From Henckelia pumila (Eukaryota > Streptophyta > Magnoliopsida > Lamiales > Gesneriaceae), in contig NC_133123.1 in assembly GCF_033568475.1 (NCBI RefSeq), positions 134,996,242 to 135,060,241 on the forward strand: a DNA stretch of 64,000 bases, in the 5' to 3' direction. The first letter of the stretch is position 1. Each line of letters opens with the position of its first letter. A program made the position numbers and the translations under genes. The notes under the pieces were generated by a model that did no database searches, was not told where the DNA came from, and saw only the letters and a list, made by a program, of their open reading frames with translations. Positions 16,194 to 29,433 of the stretch are shown here, one piece after another.

Positions 16194-17025
16194 TGTAGCG
16201 ACAAATTTCACCACTTGCAACCACACGATCAAAACAGCGAGCCAAGAGTTTAACTCTTTTTCTTTAAGACAAAATTTGCCCCGCCTAGGTGCTAACGGGA
16301 TTGTGCAAAGTGTCTCCCAAGATAGAACGCTTTACAACTTTGAGTAGCAGCACTGCAAACCCAAAGAACTTCGAACACAAAGTGCTTTAAAGAAACTCTT
16401 TTATGAAGAGAAACAAGAGAGATCAGAACTCTCTATGCAAGACAAGAGAAGAAAGAATGAGTGAATTGGTAAGTTCGAATGAATGCAGGGGCTATCTATT
16501 TATAGACGTTGGAAAGCTGCCTCAGACGGTTGCACCCCTTCGATGCATGCATGGCCGAAAAGTTGCAATGGTTTGGTCTGAAGAGATGCACCTGTTCAGC
16601 CGAAATGACGCACTGTTTCGGACCAAAAGTCGTGCCCGTTCACACGAAAAGTTGCACTGATTCGAGCTGGATGGTTTCACTGATTCGGAAGCAAAATAAA
16701 ATATTTAATTAATTTTTGTCCAAAAAAAGTTATATTTATGTCAAAGCCAGCCCAGCCCAGCCCACGCCCGTGGTCGTGCCGTGCCGTGCCGAGCCGAGCC
16801 GGTCGGACGGACGGCGGCGGCGCGTGCGTGCGTGGGGCTAATGGTTCGAACCTAGCCTAGACTAGGTCCGCTCCCTTTAACAAACATGGGTACCCCTTGG
16901 GGCCCTAACCCATTGTCTAAACTTTGACATTATATAGTGCAATTTATTCCCACATTTTATCAATGTGGGACAATGAGCATAAAGCCTCATTCACCATCCA
17001 TTTGTCCATAACAAATTTTCCAACA
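16194..17025 (-). repeat. LTR B of the Copia array (shared)
   Basis: 832 bp. It serves as the 5' LTR of unit 1 and the 3' LTR of unit 2. It has no flanking target-site duplication of its own. It holds the same TATA word and GC-rich variable block (near 16743-16840) as the other LTRs. Confidence 0.9.
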
Positions 17026-20000
17026 ATCCCCCACATGAATGTGATTTATACGAATATGTATGCATATGCTAAAACAGATTTTCTTACGAAAATTATTGTA
17101 TGGGGAGAGGTAGTTTGCGGCTTTGAACCTTTCTTAGTGAAATACTATCGGATTTACTAGGCTGCCTAGTGAACGTGAAGTCTTGAACTATTCAGCCGTT
17201 GATGTAAACCAAGACAACAGTATTCACACAATAATTTTTCTCACACTTTATTTGTTCTCATGGTTTTGTCCGTTTTGGCCCTGGACAAAATCTTGGATTC
17301 TTAAGTGTTTCTTTGAAGCGGCCCGTCTTCACACTTAAATAGGTGACCTCCTATTATATGAGTATCCTGCCATACCCTATTTCTTAAAGAAATATAGGAA
17401 TCATTAAAAGTTTTAAAACTTAACCTCACTACTTGCACAGGTTGCACTTTTATCCTAGGAATGAGAAGAGAATGAAGTTCTAAGTGCACACGAACATTCA
17501 TAACTTGATTTTCCCATTGAACCAAGATCTTGTGATCTCCAATCTACAAGGTTGGGTTTCCGCTATGAATATTCTTTAATTTTGTAGGTTTTAATCTCAT
17601 TCCTCTTGATAAGCAGTTTACTTGATCTCTCCCTAAACCTTTTGTCAACGGATCCGCTAAGTTATCTTTTGATTTTACATAATCAACTGCGATAACTCCA
17701 TTTGAGATCAACTGCCTAATGGTATTATGTCTTCGACGTATGTGTCTTGACTTACCATTATACATACTACTTTGTGCCCTACCAATAGCCGACTGACTAT
17801 CGCAATGTATCATAATTGCTGGCACTGGTTTCGTCCAACACGGAATATCTTCTAGAAAATTACGAAGCCATTCCGCTTCTTCTCCCGCTTTGTCTAAAGC
17901 TATGAATTCCGATTCCATTGTGGAACGAGCTACACACGTTTGTTTTGAGGATTTTCACGACACAGCTCCTCCACCGATGGTGAACACATATCCACTTGTG
18001 GATTTAGAATCTTTTGTGTCGGATATCCAATTTGCATCACAGTATCCTTCTAGTACGGAAGGATATGTTGCATAATGTAATCCATAGTCCATTGAATACT
18101 TTAAGTATTTAAATACTCTTTCCAACGCTTTTCAATGATCATTACTAGGATTACTTGTAAATCTACTCAATTTATTTATTGAGTATGCAATATCAGGACG
18201 AGTACAATTTGTAATATACATTAGACTCCCAATTATCCTTGCATATTGTTGTTGAGATACGAGTTCACCTCGATTTTTGGATAAATGTAAACTTAAATCC
18301 ACGGGTGATTTTAACGGTGTGACGTCATATGCGTTGAATTTCCTAAGTACTTTCTCAATGTAATGAGATTGTGTTAGGATAATTCCTTCAGGCGCTTTTA
18401 CAATCTTAATTCCTAAGATAACGTCAGCTTCTCCCATATCTTTCATATCAAAATGTTTTGTCAACAGTTTCTTAGTTTTCATGATGATATCATGATTACT
18501 ACCCATTATGAGCATGTCGTCTACATATAGACAAACAATTACATATGAGTCATGTGTGCCTTTTATATAAACACATTTATCACACTCATTAATCTTGAAT
18601 CCATTTGACATCATTGTTTTGTCAAACTTTTCGTGCCATTGTTTAGGAGCTTGTTTGAGCACATACAATGATTTAATGAGTCGACACACTTTCTTTTCTT
18701 GACCGGGAGCAATGAATCCTTCAGGTTGTGTCATATATATTTCTTCCTCTAACTCACCATTTAAAAAGGCCGTTTTAACATCCATTTGATGAATTTCGAG
18801 ATTATTTAAAGCAGCAATTGCTATAAGTACTCGAATAGACGTTATTCTTGTAACAGGTGAATAAGTGTCGAAGAAATCCAACCCTTCTTTTTGTCTAAAT
18901 CCTTTGGCCACTAACCTTGCTTTGTATTTTTCAACAGATCCATCAGCTTTGTATTTTCTTTTTAGGATCCATTTGCATCCTAAAGATTTGCTTCCCGGTG
19001 GGAGATCTACTAACTCCCAAGTATGATTTTGCATGATGGAATCTATTTCGCTTTTTATGGCCTCTTTCCAAAGCGGAGCGTCAGGACTAGATAACGCTTC
19101 GCTTAAGGTCCTTGGATCATTTTCTATAGCATAACTAAGAAAATCAGGACCAAAAGTTTTAGCTATTTTAGCTCTCTTACTACGCCTTGGTTCTTCGTTT
19201 TCATGAGTTTCCTCATTATTGAATTCATGAACTCTTTTCGAAGATCTCTTTTCTTTTCCTTCGTTACAAGGAAAGACGTTCTCAAAAAATGCAGCATTCC
19301 TTGATTCAATAATGGTATTTTCATGTATATCAGGAATCACTGACTTGTGCACTAGGAATCTATATGCATTACTGTTGTTTGCATATCCAATGAAGATGCA
19401 ATCTACAGTCTTAGGTCCAATCTTCACTTGTTTTGGCTTTGGTATTTCTACTTTCGCCAAACACCCCCACACTTTTAAGTATTTGTATGAGGGCTTATGT
19501 CCTTTCCACAATTCGTAAGGAGTTTCATTTTTTTTATGTGAAATTTTGTTAAGAATATGATTTGCCGAAAGTATTGCTTCCCCCCACAAGTTTTGGGAAA
19601 GTCCAGAACTTATTAGCATGACATTCATCATTTCTTTCAGAGTACGGTTTTTTCTTTCCGCAACACCATTAGATTGTGGTGAATAAGGAGCAGTTATTTG
19701 ATGAATAATGCCAGATTCATTGAAAAATTCTTCAAATGGAGCAACATATTCACCTCCTCTATCACTACGAATTTTCTTGATTCTTTTGCCTAATTGATTT
19801 TCGACTTCATTCTTATAGGTCTTAAATGTTTCAAGAGCTTCATCTTTGTTTCTTAAAAGAAGCACATAGCAGAATCTTGTGCAATCATCTATGAATGTAA
19901 TAAAGTACTTTTTCCCACCTCTAGTTTGAACAAACTTTAAATCACAAACATCGGTGTGAACTAGTTCTAGAGGTATTGTACTTCTTTCCACTGTGTGAAA

Positions 20001-21545
20001 AGGTTCTTTAGTTAATTTAGCTTCAACACATATTTCACATTTGTAGTTTGAATCAATCTTAGTTCTTGGAATAAGATTTAATTTCCCAAGTTTTCTCAAA
20101 GTGTTGAAGTTAACATGCCCTAATCTAGTATGCCATAAATTAGAACATTCAACCAAGTAATTCAAAGCATTAACTTTATTACTTTCAAGATCACGAAGTA
20201 CAGTCATTACATTCATTTTGAACAGTCCCTTTTCTATATATCCTTTTCCTAGGAACTGTCCATTTTTCATGATTACAACTTTGCCGGCTTCAAACATTAT
20301 TCTAAATCTGGCCTTGACTAGTCTAGACCCTGATACAAGATTCTTTTTTATGTCCGGAACATGGAGGACATCGATGAAAGTAAGCTCTTTTCCCGAAGTC
20401 ATCTTGATCACCACTTTGCCTAATCCAACGATCTTAGAAGTCGCATTGTTACCCATATAGAGCTCTCGTCCACTTATAGGAGTATACTTCGAGAATAGAT
20501 CCTTGTCAGCACAGACATGTCGCGTAGCTCCAGTGTCGATAAATCATTTTTTGGGATGATCAACCATTTTAGCCTCAAAGATCACTGCTGACAGATCTAT
20601 CTCGGACAAATCAATAGGTACAGATTTGTGTTGGACCACATTTGCCCGGTATTGATTGTCCTTCTTCGGTAAGCGACAATCCTTGGCCTTGTGGTTCGTC
20701 TTCCCACAGTTCCAACATGTTCCTTTCCATTTCTTGTTCTTCCCTTGCTTTACATCTTTTCCAAAATGCTTTCTTTTCTTCATAGCGTTTGGCTCCACCA
20801 AATTTGCCTTCGCTTCCATCGGTATCTTACCAGCTTTGTTCTCCGACTTGCGATTGTCTTCCTCAATTCGCAGCCTTACTATCAAGTCCTCGAGCCCCAT
20901 TTCCTTGCGTTTATGCTTTAAATAATTCTTGAAGTCTTTCCATAAAGGAGGAAGCTTCTCGATTATAGCAGCAACTTGGAAGGACTCACTGATCATCATC
21001 CCTTCGGCCATTATATCATGGATGATGATTTGGAACTCTTGCACTTGGCTAATCACCGTCTTGGTATCAACCATTTTGAACTCAAGAAACTTTTCGACTA
21101 CAAATTTCTTTGTGCCAGCATCCTCGGTCTTATACTTTTTCTCCAAGGATTCCCATAGTTTCTTAGCAGTCTTGGTTGCAGAATATACACTATACAGTGT
21201 ATTGTCCAACCCATTCAGTATGTAGTTTCGGCACAAGAAGTCGCTGTGACACCATGCATCGAAAACAGACCTTGTTTGTGTGTCAGCATCCGGTGCCGGA
21301 ACAGCAACGACTTCCTTCAGAAACCTCGCAAGATGAAGTGTTGTGAGGTAAAACAACATCTTCTGCTTCCATGTTTTGAAGTCAGTACCAGAGAACTTCT
21401 CAGGTTTCTCGGCATGGGCAGTAGAAGCAGGGGCCGTAGGTGGCGGCGGCGTAACATGTGGTGGTGGGGTAACAGGGGGCGGTGGTGGGGGCGTAATACT
21501 GGCAGATGGATCAGTAGCCATGAAACGAAAATTTTGTCTTAAACT
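17026..21545 (-). mobile_element. Copia array, internal unit 2
   Basis: The gag-pol region lies at about 17544-21521 with the same domain order as unit 1. It is the most degraded of the three, with about three interruptions by eye. The polypurine tract next to LTR B is kept. Confidence 0.88.
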
Positions 21546-22368
21546 TGTAGCGATAAATTTCACCACTTGCAACCACACGATCAAAACAGCGAGCCAAGAG
21601 TTTAACTCTTTTTCTTTAAGACAAAATTTGCCCCGCCTAGGTGCTAACGGGATTGTGCAAAGTGTCTCCCAAGATAGAACGCTTTACAACTTTGAGTAGC
21701 AGCACTGCAAACCCAAAAAACTTCGAACACAAAGTGCTTTAAAGAAACTCTTTTATGAAGAGAAACAAGAGAGATCAGAACTCTCTATGCAAGACAAGAG
21801 AAGAAAGAATGAGTGAATTGGTAAGTTCGAATGAATGCAGGGGCTATCTATTTATAGACGTTGGAAAGCTGCCTCGGACGGTTGCACCCCTTCGATGCAT
21901 GCATGGCCGAAAAGTTGCAATGGTTTGGTCTGAAGAGATGCACCTGTTCAGCCAAAATGACGCACTGTTTCGGACCAAAAGTCGTGCCCGTTCACACGAA
22001 AAGTTGCACTGATTCGAGCTGGATGGTTTCACTGATTCGGAAGCAAAATAAAATATTTAATTAATTTTTGTCCAAAAAAATTTATATTTATGTCAAAGCC
22101 AGCCCAGCCCACGCCCACGCCCGTGGCCGTGCCGAGCCGAGCCGGTCGGACGAACGGCGGCGGCGCACGCGTGCGTGGGGCTAATGGTTCGAACCTAGCC
22201 TAGACTAGGTCCGCTCCCTTTAACAAACATGGGTACCCCTTGGGGCCCCAACCCATTGTCTAAACTTTGACATTATATAGTGCAATTTATTCCCACATTT
22301 TATCAATGTGGGACAATGAGCATAAAGCCTCATTCACCATCCATTTGTCCATAACAAATTTTCCAACA
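21546..22368 (-). repeat. LTR C of the Copia array (shared)
   Basis: 823 bp, shared between units 2 and 3, again without its own target-site duplication. The GC-rich block near 22095-22180 differs in length from those of the other LTRs. Confidence 0.9.
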
Positions 22369-25300
22369 ATCCCCCACATGAATATGATTTATACGAATAT
22401 GTATGCATATGCTAAAACAGATTTTCTTACGAAAATTATTGTATGGGGAGAGGTAGCTTGCGGCTTTGAACCTTCCTTAGTGAAATACTATCGGATTTAC
22501 TAGGCTGCCTAGTGAACGTGATGTCTTGAACTATTCAGCCGTTGATGTAAACCAAGACAACAGTATTCACACAATAATTTTTCTCACACTTTATTTGTTC
22601 TCATGGTTTTGTCCGTTTTGGCCCTGGACAAAATCTTGGATTCTTAAGTGTTTCTTTGAAGCGGTCCGTCTTCATACTTAAATAGGTGACCTCCTATTAT
22701 ATGAGTATCCTGCCATACCCTATTTCTTAAAGAAATATAGGAATCATTAAAAGTTTTAAAACTTAACCTCACTACTTGCACAAGTTGCACTTTTATCCTA
22801 GGAATGAGAAGAGAATGAAGTTCTAAGTGCACACGAACATTCATAACTTGATTTTCCCATTGAACCAAGATCTTGGGATCTCCAATCTACAAGGTTGGGT
22901 TTCCGCTATGAATATTCTTTAATTTTGTAGGTTTTAATCTCATTCCTCTTGATAAGCAGTTTACTTGATCTCTCCCTAAACCTTTTGTCAACGGATCCGC
23001 TAAGTTATCTTTTGATTTTACATAATCAACTGCGATAACTCCATTTGAGATCAACTGCCTAATGGTATTATGTCTTCGACGTATGTGTCTTGACTTACCA
23101 TTATACATACTACTTTGTGCTCTACCAATAGCCGACTGACTATCGCAATGTATCATAATTGCTGGCACTGGTTTCGTCCAACACGGAATATCTTCTAGAA
23201 AATTACGAAGCCATTCCGCTTCTTCTCCCGCTTTGTCTAAAGCTATGAATTCCGATTCCATTGTGGAACGAGCTATACACGTTTGTTTTGAGGATTTCCA
23301 CGACACAGCTCCTCCACCGATGGTGAACACATATCCACTTGTGAATTTAGAATTTTTTGTGTCGGATATCCAATTTGCATCACAGTATCCTTCTAGTACG
23401 GAAGGATATGTTGCATAATGTAATCCATAGTCCATTGAATACTTTAAGTATTTAAATACTCTTTCCAACGCTTTCCAATGATCATTACTAGGATTACTTG
23501 TAAATCTACTCAATTTATTTATTGAGTATGCAATATCAGGACGAGTACAATTTGTAATATACATTAGACTCCCAATTATCCTTGCATATTGTTGTTGAGA
23601 TACGGGTTCACCTCGATTTTTGGATAAATGTAAACTTAAATCCACGGGTGATTTTAACGGTGTGACGTCATATGCGTTGAATTTCCTAAGTACTTTCTCA
23701 ATGTAATGAGATTGTGTTAGGATAATTCCTTCAGGCGCTTTTACAATCTTAATTCCTAAGATAACGTCAGCTTCTCCCATATCTTTCATATCAAAATGTT
23801 TTGTCAACATTTTCTTAGTTTTCATGATGATATCATGATTACTACCCATTATGAGCATGTCGTCTACATATAGACAAACAATTACATATGAGTCATGTGT
23901 GCCTTTTATATAAACACATTTATCACACTCATTAATCTTGAATCCATTTGACATCATTGTTTTGTCAAACTTTTCGTGCCATTGTTTAGGAGCTTGTTTG
24001 AGCCCATACAATGATTTAATGAGTCGACACACTTTCTTTTCTTGACCGGGAGCAATGAATCCTTCAGGTTGTGTCATATATATTTCTTCCTCTAACTCAC
24101 CATTTAAAAAGGCCGTTTTAACATCCATTTGATGAATTTCGAGATTATTTAAAGCAGCAATTGCTATAAGTACTCGAATAGACGTTATTCTTGTAACAGG
24201 TGAATAAGTGTCGAAGAAATCCAACCCTTCTTTTTGTCTAAATCCTTTGGCCACTAACCTTGCTTTGTATTTTTCAACAGATCCATCAGCTTTGTATTTT
24301 CTTTTTAGGATCCATTTGCATCCTAAAGGTTTGCTTCCCGGTGGGAGATCTATTTCGCTTTTTATGGCCTCTTTCCAAAGCGGAGCGTCAGGACTAGATA
24401 ACGCTTCGCTTAAGGTCCTTGGATCATTTTCTATAGCATAACTAAGAAAATCAGGACCAAAAGTTTTAGCTATTTTAGCTCTCTTACTACGCCTTGGTTC
24501 TTCGTTTTCATGAGTTTCCCCATTATTGGATTCATGAACTCTTTTCGAAGATCTCTTTTCTTTTCCTTCGTAACAAGGAAAGACGTTCTCAAAAAATGCA
24601 GCATTCCTTGATTCAATAATGGTATTTTCATGTATATCAGGAATCACTGACTTGTGCACTAGGAATCTATATGCACTACTGTTGTTTGCATATCCAATGA
24701 AGATGCAATCTATAGTCTTAGGTCCAATCTTCACTTGTTTTGGCTTTGGTATTTCTACTTTCGCCAAACACCCCCACACTTTCAAGTATTTGTATGAGGG
24801 CTTATGTCCTTTCCACAATTCGTAAGGAGTTTCATTTTTCTTTTTATGTGGAATTTTGTTAAGAATATGATTTGCCGAAAGTATTACTTTCCCCCACAAG
24901 TTTTGGGGAAGTCCAGAACTTATTAGCATGGCATTCATCATTTTTTTCAGAGTACGGTTTTTTCTTTCCGCAACACCATTAGATTGTGGTGAATAAGGAG
25001 CAGTTGTTTGATGAATAATGCCAGATTCATTGCAAAATTCTTCAAATGGAGCAACATATTCACCTCCTCTATCACTACGAATTTTCTTGATTCTTTTGCC
25101 TAATTGATTTTCGACCTCATTCTTATAGGTCTTAAATGCTTCAAGAGCTTCATCTTTGCTTCTTAAAAGAAGCACATAACAGAATCTTGTGCAATCATTT
25201 ATGAATGTAATAAAGTACTTTTTCCTACCTCTAGTTTGAACAAACTTTAAATCACAAACATCGGTGTGAACTAGTTCTAGAGGTATTGTACTTCTTTCCA

Positions 25301-26855
25301 CTGTGTGAAAAGGTACTTTAGTTAATTTAGCTTCAACACATATTTCACATTTGTAGTTTGAATCAATCTTAGTTCTTGGAATAAGATTTAATTTCCCAAG
25401 TTTTCTCAAAGTGTTGAAGTTAACATGTCCTAATCTAGTATGCCATAAATTAGAACATTCAACCAAGTAATTCAAAGCATTAACTTTATTACTTTCAAGA
25501 TCACGAAGTACAGTCATTACATTCATTTTGAACAGTCCCTTTTCTATATATCCTTTTCCTAGGAACTGTCCATTTTTCATGATTACAACTTTGCCGGCTT
25601 CAAACACTATTCTAAATCCGGCCTTGACTAGTCTAGACCCTGATACAAGATTCTTTCTTATGTCCGGAACATGGAGGACATCGATGAAAGTAAGCTCTTT
25701 TCCCGAAGTCATCTTGATCACCACTTTGCCTAATCCAACGATCTTAGAAGTCGCATTGTTACCCATATAGAGCTCTCGTCCACTTATAGGAGTATACTTC
25801 GAGAATAGATCCTTGTCAGCACAGACATGTCGCGTAGCTCCAGTGTCGATAAACCATTCTTTGGGATGATCAACCATGTTAGCCTCAAAGATCACTGCTG
25901 ACAGATCTATCTCGGACAAATCAATAGGCACAGATTTGTGTTGGACCACATTTGCCCGGTATTGATTGTCCTTCTTCGGTAAGCGACAATCCTTGGCCTT
26001 GTGGTTCGTCTTCCCACAGTTCCAACATGTTCCTTTCCATTTCTTGTTCTTCCCTTGCTTTACATCTTTTCCAAAATGCTTTTTTTTCTTCATAGCGTTT
26101 GGCTCCACCAAATTTGCCTTCGCTTCCATCGGTATCTTACCAGCTTTGTTCTCCGACTTGCGATTGTCTTCCTCAATTCGCAGCCTTACTATCAAGTCCT
26201 CGAGCCCCATTTCCTTGCGTTTATGCTTTAAATAATTCTTGAAGTCTTTCCATAAAGGAGGAAGCTTCTCGATTATAGCAGCAACTTGGAAGGACTCACT
26301 GATCATCATCCCTTCGGCCATTATATCATGGATGATGATTTGGAACTCTTGCACTTGGCTAATCACCGTCTTGGTATCAACCATTTTGAACTCAAAAAAC
26401 TTTCCGACTACAAATTTCTTTGTGCCAGCATCCTCGGTCTTATACTTTTTCTCCAAGGATTCCCATAGTTCCTTAGCAGTCTTGGTTGCAGAATATACAC
26501 TATACAGTGTATTGTCCAACCCATTCAGTATGTAGTTTCGGCACAAGAAGTCGCTGTGACACCATGCATCGAAAGCAGACCTTGTTTGTGTGTCAGCATC
26601 CGGTGACGGAACAACAACTACTTCCTTCAGAAACCTCGCAAGATGAAGTGTTGTGAGGTAAAACAACATCTTCTGCTTCCATGTTTTGAAGTCAGTACCA
26701 GAGAACTTCTCAGGTTTCTCGGCATGGGCAGTAGAAGCAGGGGCCGTAGGTGGCGGCGGCGTAACATGTGGTGGTGGGGTAACAGGGGGCGGTGGTGGGG
26801 GCGTAATACTGGCAGATGGATCAGTAGCCATGAAACGAAAATTTTGTCTTAAACT
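22369..26855 (-). mobile_element. Copia array, internal unit 3 (uninterrupted reading frame)
   Basis: This is the 5'-most unit in element sense. It carries polypurine tract, gag-pol and leader between LTR C and LTR D. Its gag-pol frame is uninterrupted, although the internal region is slightly shorter than in units 1 and 2. It is the best-preserved copy in the array. Confidence 0.9.
22887..26831 (-). CDS. Copia gag-pol polyprotein of unit 3
   Basis: A single frame of 1314 residues starting at MATDPSAS. In order it shows a proline-rich N-terminus; a Copia gag domain; a CCHC zinc knuckle (about 25988-26029); an aspartic protease with DTGA (about 25825-25860); an integrase with HH-CC finger and DDE core (about 24900-25470); a reverse transcriptase with YVDDM (about 23856-23871); and RNase H at the end. 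Integrase before reverse transcriptase is diagnostic of Ty1/Copia. The frame also runs open upstream into the LTR, but the methionine before ATDPS is the likely start. I did not assign the lineage within Copia. Confidence 0.88.
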   Translation of the reverse strand: MATDPSASITPPPPPPVTPPPHVTPPPPTAPASTAHAEKPEKFSGTDFKTWKQKMLFYLTTLHLARFLKEVVVVPSPDADTQTRSAFDAWCHSDFLCRNYILNGLDNTLYSVYSATKTAKELWESLEKKYKTEDAGTKKFVVGKFFEFKMVDTKTVISQVQEFQIIIHDIMAEGMMISESFQVAAIIEKLPPLWKDFKNYLKHKRKEMGLEDLIVRLRIEEDNRKSENKAGKIPMEAKANLVEPNAMKKKKHFGKDVKQGKNKKWKGTCWNCGKTNHKAKDCRLPKKDNQYRANVVQHKSVPIDLSEIDLSAVIFEANMVDHPKEWFIDTGATRHVCADKDLFSKYTPISGRELYMGNNATSKIVGLGKVVIKMTSGKELTFIDVLHVPDIRKNLVSGSRLVKAGFRIVFEAGKVVIMKNGQFLGKGYIEKGLFKMNVMTVLRDLESNKVNALNYLVECSNLWHTRLGHVNFNTLRKLGKLNLIPRTKIDSNYKCEICVEAKLTKVPFHTVERSTIPLELVHTDVCDLKFVQTRGRKKYFITFINDCTRFCYVLLLRSKDEALEAFKTYKNEVENQLGKRIKKIRSDRGGEYVAPFEEFCNESGIIHQTTAPYSPQSNGVAERKNRTLKKMMNAMLISSGLPQNLWGKVILSANHILNKIPHKKKNETPYELWKGHKPSYKYLKVWGCLAKVEIPKPKQVKIGPKTIDCIFIGYANNSSAYRFLVHKSVIPDIHENTIIESRNAAFFENVFPCYEGKEKRSSKRVHESNNGETHENEEPRRSKRAKIAKTFGPDFLSYAIENDPRTLSEALSSPDAPLWKEAIKSEIDLPPGSKPLGCKWILKRKYKADGSVEKYKARLVAKGFRQKEGLDFFDTYSPVTRITSIRVLIAIAALNNLEIHQMDVKTAFLNGELEEEIYMTQPEGFIAPGQEKKVCRLIKSLYGLKQAPKQWHEKFDKTMMSNGFKINECDKCVYIKGTHDSYVIVCLYVDDMLIMGSNHDIIMKTKKMLTKHFDMKDMGEADVILGIKIVKAPEGIILTQSHYIEKVLRKFNAYDVTPLKSPVDLSLHLSKNRGEPVSQQQYARIIGSLMYITNCTRPDIAYSINKLSRFTSNPSNDHWKALERVFKYLKYSMDYGLHYATYPSVLEGYCDANWISDTKNSKFTSGYVFTIGGGAVSWKSSKQTCIARSTMESEFIALDKAGEEAEWLRNFLEDIPCWTKPVPAIMIHCDSQSAIGRAQSSMYNGKSRHIRRRHNTIRQLISNGVIAVDYVKSKDNLADPLTKGLGRDQVNCLSRGMRLKPTKLKNIHSGNPTL

Positions 26856-27612
26856 TGTAGCGATAAATTTCACCACTTGCAACCACACGATCAAAACAGC
26901 GAGCCAAGAGTTTAACTCTTTTTCTTTAAGACAAAATTTGCCCCGCCTAGGTGCTAACGGGATTGTGCAAAGTGTCTCCCAAGATAGAACGCTTTACAAC
27001 TTTGAGTAGCAGCACTGCAAACCCAAAGAACTTCGAACACAAAGTGCTTTAAAGAAACTCTTTTATGAAGAGAAACAAGAGAGATCAGAACTCTCTATGC
27101 AAGACAAGAGAAGAAAGAATGAGTGAATTGGTAAGTTCGAATGAATGCAGGGGCTATCTATTTGTAGACGTTGGAAAGCTGCCTCGGACGGTTGCACCCC
27201 TTCGATGCATGCATGGCCGAAAAGTTGCAATGGTTCGGTCTGAAGAGATGCACCTGTTCAGCCGAACTGTTTCGGACCAAAAGTCGTGCCCGTTCACACG
27301 AAAAGTTGCACTGATAAGCAAAATAAAATATTTAATTAATTTTTGTCCAAAAAAGTTATATTTATGTCAAAGCCAGCCCATGCCCACGCCCGTGACCGTG
27401 CCGGTCGGACGGCGGCGCGCGTGGCTAATGGTTCGAACCTAGCCTAGACTAGGTCCGCTCCCTTTAACAAACATGGGTACCCCTTGGGGCCCCAACCCAT
27501 TGTCTAAACTTTGACATTATATAGTGCAATTTATTCCCACATTTTATCAATGTGGGACAATGAGCATAAAGCCTCATTCACCATCCATTTGTCCATAACA
27601 AATTTTCCAACA
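26856..27612 (-). repeat. LTR D of the Copia array (terminal 5' LTR)
   Basis: 757 bp, shorter than the others mainly in the GC-rich variable block (near 27371-27425). In element sense this is the outermost 5' LTR, next to unit 3. The right target-site duplication follows at 27613-27617. Confidence 0.9.
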
Positions 27613-27693
27613 CTGAGAACGATGAAAAATGGAAGGTATAGCAGTAGTAATTCAGATGTCGACAGCTCTGATCAAGGTTACCATTTATACTAG
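27613..27693 (+). pseudogene. 3' tail of the broken ankyrin/PGG gene
   Basis: Directly after the Copia array the sequence continues the last exon of the ankyrin/PGG gene, encoding RTMKNGRYSSSNSDVDSS and ending DQGYHLY at a TAG stop (27691-27693). The Ser-rich end fits the 'SSISRVEEL' stretch just left of the array (near 10815-10846). The frame runs continuously across the insertion point when one copy of the 5-bp target-site duplication is counted. This fixes the insertion inside coding sequence. Confidence 0.85.
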
Positions 27694-28081
27694 AGAATAA
27701 CATTCGAAACAGAATAATTTTAACTCCGAGAATCGGCGTAGAATTACTAGTATTTAAGGTTCTATGAGTCAGGTTGTCCACATGAAGCACCTGAATCTGA
27801 GTTGTTTTGAACTTATATCCATGACTCGAAACATTCAGATTTCCTTAAGTTTTCAGATAAAAGTTGAATAGTGATATCACATCCAATTTCCATCAAGTAT
27901 TTGCATCATCTAGTATCCGGGAGGCAAAATACTATGATTTACAATAGATAGAATTTAACATACAGATATATTCTGTCAGATGATTTCGGTCATCATGGTG
28001 CGTATAAAGGAACAAAAGCTCCATGAAATCCATAAGGAACTCTTTTTGGAAGAGAAATCTTCGCAACCGGTTCTTCTGAAA
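27694..28081. other. Former 3' flank of the ankyrin/PGG gene
   Basis: Ordinary AT-rich sequence, probably the 3' UTR and downstream flank of the broken gene. It ends abruptly at 28082 where the SCPL duplication begins. No other feature is seen. Confidence 0.5.
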
Positions 28082-29428
28082 ATTCCAAAAGGAAAACATA
28101 ATGGTTGAATCGACGTTTATAGCGCACAAAGTTTAAAAAAGATCAACGACTGAGAGTAGTTGGGATGCAGTTAAGAGATCAAGAATCCTGGAAAACGGCT
28201 CCATCAGTTGGCTCGAGTGTTGGACTAAGCTCAGGCATAGGTTTGTTCTCTAAAAATGACTTCAAAAGAATAAGCGCTTCGTTTGGGCGATACAGAGGCA
28301 CCTTGTGCCCAGCTCCATTTACGATCACATAGGTCAATCCCTTGTATACTCTGCTCCATCCTCCAACCTGCATAATTATATGGCATTACAAGAGAAGATC
28401 ATGACAGAAATGCAACGAAAACTTCCTCCGCTCGGCTTTAGACAGTAATCGCCCCCATTGTATAATGGAGATGCAGTGTTTAAACTCTAATTCAGAAAAG
28501 AATGACTATTGTTTCTTAGTACTCACCCTTTGGCTGATATACCAAGGATACCAGTTGGTTATGATTGGAAGGTTCAAAGCATTGAGTGCATAGCGAGTAG
28601 ATGGCACAGGAGCCACAGCATCGGCATTCCCACTACAAATAATCAGAATGTAAAAGAAAACAAAGTCATTTTCATGAACTCATTCAGCCAAGGAGTCATA
28701 TGTATATGTACCATGTTGGTGCCGAGAACTCAAGGGACGTGGAAAAAAGAGAAGAAAGTACATATATTCTTACGAAAAAATCCAAATCCTGAGACCGGCA
28801 GCTATTAATTCTTGATATATTGGAAGTGTGGATGGAGATGAGTCAGTCCAATTGTGAAAGAGGATGTCACTGCAAAGTTCAAATAAAACTTCAAATGCTG
28901 TCAATTAATTTAGATTCGGCCCTGTGTGAAGAGAACCGAGGGGCGCGACTGGGATTAGTAACTATAAAGCTCACCTGCATGCTACCCATGGGTAAGGAAT
29001 TCCAGTTGTGTTGGCATGAAATGCCTTTTGAACCTCAGGAAGATTGAAGTAAGCTTTGAAATAGCTTTCTGTGCAAGGATAGTATGCTTTGAACAGCCAC
29101 GGCCCCTTAAGAAACCAAAGAACGATCAGTTCAAGGAACAAAGTGGGATGTTAAAAAGAAAGGTCCAACTTTATCTTAGGCATCATTCACACAGACAACA
29201 AAAGAACACATACATGGCGACCACCGAGAAGGCGCCTACTTGAAGAAGATTTTTCGTTACACAGAGGCGTGAAAATGCTCTCTTCGTCGATGTTTCCTTC
29301 CTCTTGACTCACAAGATCAAGAGCTTTTCGACAATCAGTTGAAGGATGAACACGAGAGGATGAAGTGCATGTGTCCTTGAGTTGTTGGAAAGTCGTATCC
29401 GAAATCAAACCACTGATCCACCAATGCT

Positions 29429-29433
29429 CAAAC
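29429..29433. other. Target-site duplication of the Copia element in SCPL-B (left copy)
   Basis: The bases caaac lie directly before the left LTR and again at 34669-34673 after the right LTR. SCPL-A has the single, empty version in its exon 5. Confidence 0.95.

Larger units (their letters stand above)
10847..27612 (-). mobile_element. Head-to-tail Copia array: four LTRs and three internal regions
   Basis: One Ty1/Copia family, on the minus strand, is present as LTR-internal-LTR-internal-LTR-internal-LTR, with neighbouring units sharing the LTR between them. The LTRs are at 10847-11665, 16194-17025, 21546-22368 and 26856-27612; in element sense each starts TGTTGG and ends CTACA. Each internal region of about 4.5 kb encodes a gag-pol in one frame order (gag, protease, integrase, reverse transcriptase, RNase H), which defines Copia. 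The units are only a few percent different, so the array is young. A single 5-bp target-site duplication surrounds the whole, which points to unequal recombination between LTRs after one insertion, or to insertion of a multimer. Confidence 0.93.

Noticed and set aside
16024-16347. Glycine-rich plus-strand frame, repeated at 21376 and 26686
   Set aside because: It is the reverse strand of the proline-rich gag start of the Copia units plus LTR sequence.
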